The notes beneath the pieces are model-generated. The model worked only from the letters and a program-made list of their open reading frames with translations. It was not told the DNA's origin and did not search any database. Made by a program: the position numbers and the translations under genes. 64,000 nt of DNA. Origin: Paraescarpia echinospica (taxonomy: Eukaryota > Annelida > Polychaeta > Sabellida > Siboglinidae). Location of the stretch: positions 83,269,608 through 83,333,607 of the forward strand of contig CM034531.1 in NCBI GenBank assembly GCA_020002185.1, in the 5' to 3' direction. Position 1 is the first letter of the stretch; every line of letters begins with the position of its first letter. Of this stretch, positions 56,545-64,000 are shown piece by piece.

Positions 56545-58682
56545 CGTGCAGCGGGAATGCATATAGTCCTCCAGGTCATCCGGGCACACAGTAGGACCAG
56601 CAGGGTGTCCTGTACCTGGTAGAATATAGTTGCCGTAGGTCCGCACTGGTGCACGGTTGAGGTGTCCTAGCAGCCCGTCTTGTGCCTTGGCTACCATACG
56701 CCGTTGATGGTCTGCTCGGGTGCGGGATAGCTCCTTGGCTACCATGTCTGCCTCCCTACAAAGACACATATTCTACTTTCAAGTCATTTGTGATAAATGA
56801 ATGTTTTCCAAATGTCTAACCAGCTCAAACACAGCAGGTACGACGCAGACATAACAAAGGGAGACAACACCATATTCATCATACAAAATGGTCTTTGCTT
56901 GAACTTACTTGGCAAAGCCGAGGCTACTGTCACGTGACAGTATTTGCAGGACACGGTTGGCAGTCGTAGCATGTAACAAGGAGTTACCGTAGAGTGATGG
57001 ATGAAGGCCGTCCATACTAAAATGTCCCGGTTGCGTGAAGATGGTGTCCCAATCCCAGAAATGAACACCAGGAATGTGTGCAGATACCTGGTGGAGATGC
57101 TGGTTGTATAACAACCCTGTCTCGTAGATATCATCACTGTAGAAAGGAATTAAAGTAAGTTTCAGCACAAGTATGTTTACATTGTTCAAACATCTCTAAA
57201 CGAAATGTTTACAGCCACAATCCTATTTAAAATGCATGATATTTATATTATTGCTTCATGAAAGGTGTAGAAAAATGTTGGATAATCAGTAGACATATCA
57301 TTTGCTTATGTTAGCAAGTTCCAAAAACATAATACAAGACAAACCATGAATTACGTTTTTACAAAAGCCAAACACAATTATGGAGCAGCATTGACAGAAG
57401 TAGCAGTAATAATTTTATATATGTGATCACATGTTTATTGTTATTATTACGATATTTTCTAGTACTAACTCACTCATCAAATCGAGGGAGTACTCCAGGG
57501 TAAGTGTCCTGGGCCTCGCGAATAAGTCGATGGTGTTGATCTAAGGTACGGTCTAGATGACGGATGTCATTGCAGATGGCTTCTAGGTGGTTCGTAGCCA
57601 CATGGAGAATAACTGCATCAACCTCTACTGGATCCACTTCAGCAAGCACTGAAAGCATATTATTCTGTTAAAGACAAATGTCCCTATTTGCACTAAAAGC
57701 AAAATCATATTTACATAATATTTCTCAACTGTTGTGCAAGCAAAAGCGCAAAGTGAAAATAGACAGGTCAATTTACTTAAGTTTAAGTTAAGAGATGTTC
57801 TAAACTTCTGCATAATTTAAATGAAATTGTCTTGCTATGCCCAAGACTGAACATAAAACAGAGATGTCAATGAAAATTGCAAATTAATATATTGTGTTTT
57901 ATATTCTAATTCAAAACATTAGACAGAACAGGAGTGTCCATAATTATAAAGCAGGCTGCTAAACGCGCTAAACCGTAAGTAAACGCGAAGCCGGGCCGCG
58001 TCCAAAGTTCTATCGGACGCGGCACACACGACGGCCGGCATCAGCTTCAAAGAACACTTGTGTAATGTAACCGTATCAAGTTGCAGCGAAATCACTATTC
58101 CTAAAATGCTAATGATGTGAATGTAATGTTATTTAAAAGAAACAAAATGTATGACCAATGCAATGGCAGTGCGTTATTAAGTGAAAGAAAATTGAAATTC
58201 GGCAACATCTTAAGTTAAGTTAATGGGTTCTCATCCGACTGGATTAGCGGCACCGTCTAAATATAAATATGTATTCTTCAGTATCAGGTAGTCATCATTT
58301 ATTGAATGTAAAAAGTGAATATGCTTCCTGTATATTAATTTACGAACCTTAATTTGTTCAAGTTGTTGATCATTATTAGTCATAAAGGGCAAAATAATCT
58401 ACCTGGGAAGGTACCAGCCGAGAAGGGGTTACAACACTATTTTACAGGAAATTAACAATTTCCACATGTGTGATAGCACTACAGTAAAATGTGTACAGTA
58501 ATATAGTGATCGATGCACAATTTCTAATTTCACTGTGTGCGTCTTAGACAATACATCTTACCTTGGCGAATGCCATTGACACCAACACCTCGTCTACAGT
58601 AGAGCTCGAACTTGACACCATCTAAACTATGGGGAAGATACTTGAAAATAGAATCCGCAAAGACAGCCACCAAGTGAGACAT
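56545..58682 (-). CDS. SGNH hydrolase-like gene, four exons
   Basis: Exons 58562-58682, 57474-57648, 56909-57136 and 56545-56755 join in phase (1, 2, 2, 0) into 245 codons without a stop, from ATG 58682. The SGNH blocks are VAVFADSIFKYL with Ser11 (Ala replaces the usual Gly before Asp), FELYCRRGVGVNGI, AVILHVATN with Asn60, and MDGLHPSLYGN with Asp141 and His144. The catalytic set Ser/Asn/Asp-x-x-His is therefore kept. Such SGNH frames are common in transposable-element-derived gene families of invertebrates and their substrate is unknown. The last exon ends in phase 0 with a good donor and probably continues into the C2H2 segment at 55634-56140 or a competing exon at 56041-56200. Same strand and spacing tie it to the MULE-like remnants downstream. 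Confidence 0.75.
57995..58022. repeat. short GC-rich hairpin
   Basis: CCGCGTCC and GGACGCGG flank a 12-base loop in a GC-rich island within AT-rich intron 1 of the SGNH gene. Confidence 0.6.
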
Positions 58683-58689
58683 GTTGTGG

Positions 58690-59570
58690 ATTTGCAAGAA
58701 TAAATGGCAAACCAGAAAAACTGCAACAATACTAAGTTTTTACAAACACAAAATCCAAACAGCACTGCAGTTTGTAACTTGTCGAATTCTGCCACACACA
58801 CATAGGGACACATATGGTGTATTTAAAATTGCCCGCCAAAGTTGTACAGGCCGACCTGCGAGTCAGGGTTATAGGTGCATGGCAAGTCATCATAGATTTT
58901 GTGGGTTTCAGAGTTACCGGGTATGTGGGCAGCAACCGGTTGACCCGTTTGAACTCATAGTCATTTATATTTTTAGAGGTTGGTAATATGTGACCCGAAT
59001 TGGATCTAGACACAGCATACCTCATTTATAGCTAAAAACATAGAAAACACTTTGCATTGTAGAGATCTCAGTGGTATTCATCTACTTACTGGAAAGTTTT
59101 GGTTATTGTTAATGTGGATTGATGCATTCATTATCATTATATATAACTGCTGTGTAACACAATAGTCAGAAATACAGCTACAGGTTGCATACTTGAGTGT
59201 GGAAGATCATATTATTATAATGTATGTAGGCTTCTAATTATAGCTGTTTTACGTTTTGATTTATAACTATTTGTTATTTAGTCAACACTGAGACCCAAAC
59301 GTTGATATGATGCATGCAGTAGCAATTAATGAACTCTCATAAATAATGATTGTGCCCAAATGCAAGTAAATAAATATTCACATGTTATGCTATCTCTGGA
59401 AGATAGGACTTTATTTGTTCAAAGTAATTTATATGTTAACATTATGTCTACTTAATAGATCAAAATTCTCGTGCATGGTATTATCGTCAAATGAAGTATG
59501 TCTTTTTATGTCTTTCCGACATAGAAAAGTTAATAATTCTTTTGTTTGCCACAATTGTTGTACATCTAAC
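58690..59570. other. no gene seen
   Basis: No splice-consistent exon and no repeat that I can assign. It is the upstream flank of the SGNH gene and would hold its promoter. Confidence 0.3.
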
Positions 59571-59574
59571 TGTT

Positions 59575-59995
59575 TACGTCAATAGAAAGATGTCTATTAG
59601 TTGTCAATTCATCAGCGTGATTTAGATGTCAACAGAAATACGTCTAATAGACGTAATTTTTACGTCATTCTGAGACGGAAAAGATTCTCTGTTCAACATC
59701 ACTTTCATGTCAATAAAACTGCATCCAACATATGTCAATTCTAAGAAACAGAAAGACATCTAATAGACGTCATACGTCATTTTTATGTCATTCTGAAACG
59801 ATAAAAGTTCTACGTTCAACGTCGTTTTCAGGCAATTATCCAGCGTGATTTTTATGTCAATAGAAAGATATGTAATATATGTCAATTCGTCGGCGTGATT
59901 TAGATATCAACAGAAAGACATCGAATAGACGTCGTTTTAAATCATTTTGAGACGTTGTCCGTTTGACCAAAAATTTACTGCTAAAAGACATCGTG
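59575..59995. repeat. degenerate tandem repeat with TAGACGTC words
   Basis: AGAAAGACATCTAATAGACG, TTTTTATGTCATTCTGA-like words and CAGCGTGATTT-like words recur three times at loose spacing of roughly 110-180 bp, ending at GTGTGCCCACTGGGATCC. Confidence 0.6.
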
Positions 59996-60302
59996 TGCCC
60001 ACTGGGATCCCTATCAAATTTAAAGCACATCGCTTTGCTGTTAACAGCGGGAGTCCAGTGTCATGTTAAATTATTTGGTTGTTCCACTTTTTTGTTTATT
60101 CAATTAAGGAATTGAATATTTCCAATTCATTTTTGAATTGATCCCATTCCTGCTACTGAAATAGTATTTTAAAATGTCAGTGACCTCAATTATAATTGTG
60201 AATGAATTTGTGTAAATACGGAAGAGTAAATTTGTGTTTACAATCAGGATGCCTTCTTTAAAATTACAAGTTCTTAGAAATAATAAAATCATTGCATTCA
60301 AC

Positions 60303-60720
60303 TTGTGTTCAAACTGAGTTGTTGAAAATTATAAAGTCCCTGCTTTCAACCTGTGTTCAACTACAACGGATTCTTTAAAATGACTAAGTCTCTGCTTTCA
60401 AATTGCGTTCAACTGCTGTTGAAATGTAAGTATCCACTTTCAACTTGCGTTCAACTGCAGTTTAAATCTAAGTCCCCGCTTTTAACTTGCGTTCAACTGC
60501 TGTCGAAATGTAAGTCCCTGCTTTCAACCTGCGTTGAACTGCTGTTGCTCAAAGTCTGAGTGCCCGCATTCAACTTGCATTCAACTGCAGTTGATGTCTA
60601 AGTCCCCGCTTTCAACTTGCGATCAACTGCTGTTGAAGTCTGAGTGCCCGCTTTCAACTTGCATTCAACTGCAGTTGAAGTCTAAGTCCCCGCTTTCAAC
60701 TTGCATTCAACTTCGTGTTC
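60303..60720. repeat. tandem repeat, 42-bp unit, about nine copies
   Basis: The unit is near TCCCCGCTTTCAACTTGCGT then TCAACTGCTGTTGAAGTCTAAG. One unit is 46 bp and changes frame. The length is a multiple of three, and the plus strand stays open in two overlapping frames (60353-60559 and 60534-60746) as 14-residue repeats LSTCVQLQLKSKSP. The array is followed by further TTCAACT-rich sequence to about 60865. Confidence 0.9.
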
Positions 60721-61667
60721 ACATTCAACTTGCATTCAACTGTTGAACGCAGGTTGAACAGCGGTTGAAATCAACTTTCAACGGTTGAAATTCAACTATT
60801 CATATAGAATCAGTTGAATTTCAACTTAAACTCAGTAGAATTTCAACTGAGTTTCAACTAAACATTTTTGTTTGGGCAATGCCAAATTCCCTCCACACCA
60901 ACCAGAATCAAGGGCTCAGCATTACTGCCTTGATCTTGGCATTGTTTGAAATGTTAAATATCACATAGGAGATGAGTGTGTAGCTGATGTACAAATTGCT
61001 TCTTTGCATTCTATAGAGCAGAAAGAAATTTACAATGTCTCCATGATTTTAATTTAATGGGTTTTGAAATGCCTACACACATTTATCAGACAAAATTATA
61101 CAATCGTAATCGTGCAAGATCAACGAAGACAACTGAAATCGAGGAAAGGAATCGAGCCACTCGCACTCCTGACGACAGGATAGTGCTAGATAGTCCACGA
61201 CATGGACTCTCAATACCAATATAGTTTTTGTCATTAAGTTATGGAAATACTCCGGACCGTGGCATAGTTGACGTTGAGTTAGGATACCGGCGGCGGAGAA
61301 AGTTAAATTGTCAATGCTTGTTGCGTTTCGGGGGTATTCTATAGGTCTTCGTCGAGTTATCAGAGAGTGAGAGAACCATTGTCAGGGGTCCTATACAAAC
61401 GTAAAACATAATCATTTAACTAATTGCAACTAATCACCTCCATACATTTCAAACGGGAGGTTTCTTAATTATTTTCTGTCAGTGCGATTGCTGAAATGAC
61501 GATCATTAAGGTAATTGTGAAATATGTTTTCTATCATCACTGCATATAAAGCTTACTTTTTATATTCATTTAACAGTACATCTAAGTACTACTCCATACT
61601 ACATTGTCTACTATTCTACTATCTTATATTATTCTTTTGTTGGTCAGTCCGATACGTAATTGTAAAG

Positions 61668-61681
61668 TGTGAGTGTGTGTG

Positions 61682-61765
<84 letters not shown>

Positions 61766-61775
61766 TGTGTGTATC
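61668..61775. repeat. (TG)n microsatellite
   Basis: A long TG run with a few TA interruptions. Confidence 0.95.
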
Positions 61776-61799
61776 GTAAATTATATATCTATGTAGATG

Positions 61800-63000
61800 T
61801 CAAATTGTTGAACGCGAACATGAAGAGAAACCGCAGAAAGCAAAGAGAACCGGAAGGTAATAACCGCCACTCCCACACCGCGCGGCACGCATAACTTATC
61901 TGTATAGATTACAGGAGGTACCAACTGAGAAACATTAATGCTCTTGTGTATTCCCTGGCTGATCGCTTTGCGAAACTCCGAATTTAAGCTCAGCCTAAGT
62001 AATTGCTCACTAGATTTTGTGGATTGCGGCAGGTCAGGTGATAATAATAAAACAAATTTCAACCAACCGTGGCTCGTGTTACATGCAATGTTTAGGAAGT
62101 AGAAGCAATTATTCCAATACACAATACCACTCAGCTGCTCGTGCTAATGGGCGAACGGATAATTATATACTGGGATTCCCAGAAGTCGTTTATCCGTCTT
62201 CAAATTGCGGCAGGCATTTGCGCTGTTCTCAAGGGTGATGCAGTCGCGACTGGCGAAGTCAATTACTAGTTTGACTCAGCTAACTTCCGCACTTCGCGTA
62301 GGAGATCCGCCAGGGCTAGTTTTGCATGGCAAACACCCCTGGCTTGCGAGGATGGGTGGCAGCTGTCACAGCATAACACTCAGAAGGGCCATTCAGAGCC
62401 AGACTACCGTTCTGGCGAAGTCACGCAGCCAGGCGAGAGTCGGTTAAGCGAGATTAGTTGCACTGTAAAATGTGTAGGGGAAGGTTGAGACGAATGACCT
62501 ACCTTTAGCGTTTTTACCGTCAAACCAAAACACAAACAAGACAGTTTTAGCATTATAATTATACGTTATCATATAAATGAAAATGCTCTCTAAGTCGGGG
62601 ATACCGCCGTTGCCAAATGGGGGAACGAAGTGCAAAACATGCAAGGTTTGTCAGAAAGTTGAAATTTTTCATTCTAATACAATTTTTATAAACAAGATCA
62701 TCTTCACCACATATCCGATTGCGTATGTGCTAAAATCACCCAACAAATCCTGTTACAATTATCGTTTGTAAGGGTGTTCTGGACCCGACTGTTGTCTCGC
62801 TAAAAAGGCGCGTCAGAACAGGCTTGTATTATTTTGCAAACACCTTCAATTGTGGACAGTCGGATTCTGACCAGTCATAGTGTGCCCACGCCGCACATTA
62901 TTCACCTTTTATACTTTCTTCCCCGTCCTTACTATCTGAAAACAGTTAGTACGTAGTTTTGTTTTCTGCACGCAGTTGTCTCGCTTGTTTTCGAAGTTTA
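61800..63000. other. no supported gene; mixed repeat-like sequence
   Basis: A minus-strand frame around 61900-62050 (SSEQLLRLSLNSEFRKAIS) and a plus-strand start near 62577 (MKMLSKSGIPPLPNGGTKCK, TCKVC) look slightly coding but have no confirmed borders. Confidence 0.3.
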
Positions 63001-63036
63001 CAGATATCGCAGTGGAGTGGCGAATGATCTCTTGCG

Positions 63037-63208
63037 AACGACCTCTTCCTTCCCCGTGTAGTTCCACTCGTGTTGGGTTGTGATCTCTTCCTTCCCCGTG
63101 TAGTTCCATTCGTGCTGGGTTGTGATCTCTTCCTTCCCCGTGTAGTTCCACTCGTGCTGGGTTGTGGTCTCTTCCTTCCCCGTGTAGTTCCACTCGTGCT
63201 GGGTTATG
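63037..63208. repeat. tandem repeat, 42-bp unit, four copies
   Basis: The unit is TCTTCCTTCCCCGTGTAGTT then CCACTCGTGCTGGGTTGTGA plus two bases. Copies are nearly identical. The minus strand is open through it as VELHGEGRDHNPAR repeats (frame 62909-63193). Confidence 0.9.
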
Positions 63209-63209
63209 G

Positions 63210-64000
63210 ATCTTTCGTTGTAGGATTTTTGTAAGATATTTTTCTCAATTAAGTTAGTGTTTGTGTGGGTTAAGCGTAGTAATGCATGTCTTTCTTCTGC
63301 TACTCGACTTTCGCATTGTTGATTGATCTCATTTCAATATAGGCGAAACACTCACTACGGGATTGATTATCATGATTTGGTAATAAATGCAATTACAAAA
63401 TAACGATAACTGCACATGTGTTGATTTGTTTAACACGACTTTAATGTGCCGACAGCTTCGTTCACATTGAGCGTCATGTCACCAACACACATAAATGGGT
63501 TGGCTCTCTTTTAATTAATGTCCCACGTTCCAGTTCATGTTGTAGTCTCAGAGTACATCGTACAACGGTCAATGTCACACCGCGTGGAGAATCTCAAACA
63601 CTCGGTGGCACATTGCGGGGTGAATGTACGGTCGTAGACGGTACACTGCGTTGTGAATACGTGTCGAGTGGCGGTACACTGCTTGTAGGAGATGTGACGT
63701 TGTCCTGACTTCTCTGTTGTGTGTTCTGGTTGTCTTTTATGCAGAAAAACAACACAAGTCAAGTATAGATTGAAACAGGCCAAGTTAATGACATTTATTA
63801 CAGCACTAGTAATTGTACACAACTATAATAAAATCAAATAATCACAGCAAGCATGCCGGCCCCTGACTGCTAATTTAAGACAATATGTATAATTCGCAAA
63901 TGTATTGTGTGGTCACACCATTGATAATCATATGCCTAATAAGTAAATGACTACTGACTAATATGCGACATTCACCATATGGGTGGGGGTCACTCCGCCA
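63210..64000. other. no gene seen
   Basis: Between 63590 and 63680 the words GGTACACTGC and CGGTCGTAGACGGTACACTG recur, suggesting a small local repeat. Nothing else is recognised. Confidence 0.3.

Overview
The window is animal nuclear DNA. It is AT-rich, its genes are split by introns with GT/AG borders, and intergenic and intronic space is filled with non-LTR retrotransposons, DNA-transposon ends, tRNA-derived SINE pieces, palindromes and tandem arrays. The retroelement types (Jockey/CR1-like LINEs, one with a PHD finger behind a 2A-like peptide; pogo/Tigger-like and hAT-like ends; a MULE-like transposase with a SWIM finger) fit a marine invertebrate such as a lophotrochozoan or lancelet. 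The species cannot be named from sequence alone.

Layout. 0.8-5.6 kb, minus strand: seven exons whose splice phases all agree, coding a protein with two hydrophobic segments followed by ankyrin repeats; both ends are missing. 6.1-9.1 kb: a decayed 5'-truncated LINE, minus strand, with a second LINE tail nested in it. 9.1-13.9 kb: gene-poor, with several long inverted repeats. 13.96-29.64 kb, plus strand: the best gene in the window, a seven-exon proline iminopeptidase of 422 codons with an intact catalytic triad. Its introns hold LINE fragments, a hairpin element, two families of dispersed repeat and, directly against the last exon, a 1-kb minisatellite of 31-bp units that supplies the tract in front of the final 3' splice site.

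31.2-36.2 kb: a THAP-domain fragment and a long minus-strand LINE (2A-like peptide, PHD finger, endonuclease, reverse transcriptase). It carries two almost identical 743-bp copies of a leader/promoter-like segment, one at its 5' end and one splitting endonuclease from reverse transcriptase. 38.4-47.7 kb: pogo-like terminal repeats face each other. Between them lies a multi-exon integrase gene with a PHD-like end (minus strand), and two LINE fragments. 48.5-49.3 kb: another LINE relic.

51.3-58.7 kb, minus strand: a block that may be one large composite element. Upstream is a spliced SGNH-hydrolase reading frame of four exons; downstream are degraded frames with a C2H2 finger, a Ulp1-like region, a cysteine cluster containing a GATA-like finger, a MULE-like transposase core and a SWIM finger. 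59.5-63.2 kb is dominated by tandem arrays, two of which have 42-bp units that keep a reading frame open.

Two genes look like host genes under selection: the ankyrin/membrane gene and the proline iminopeptidase gene, transcribed away from each other. Most of the rest is mobile DNA in various states of decay.
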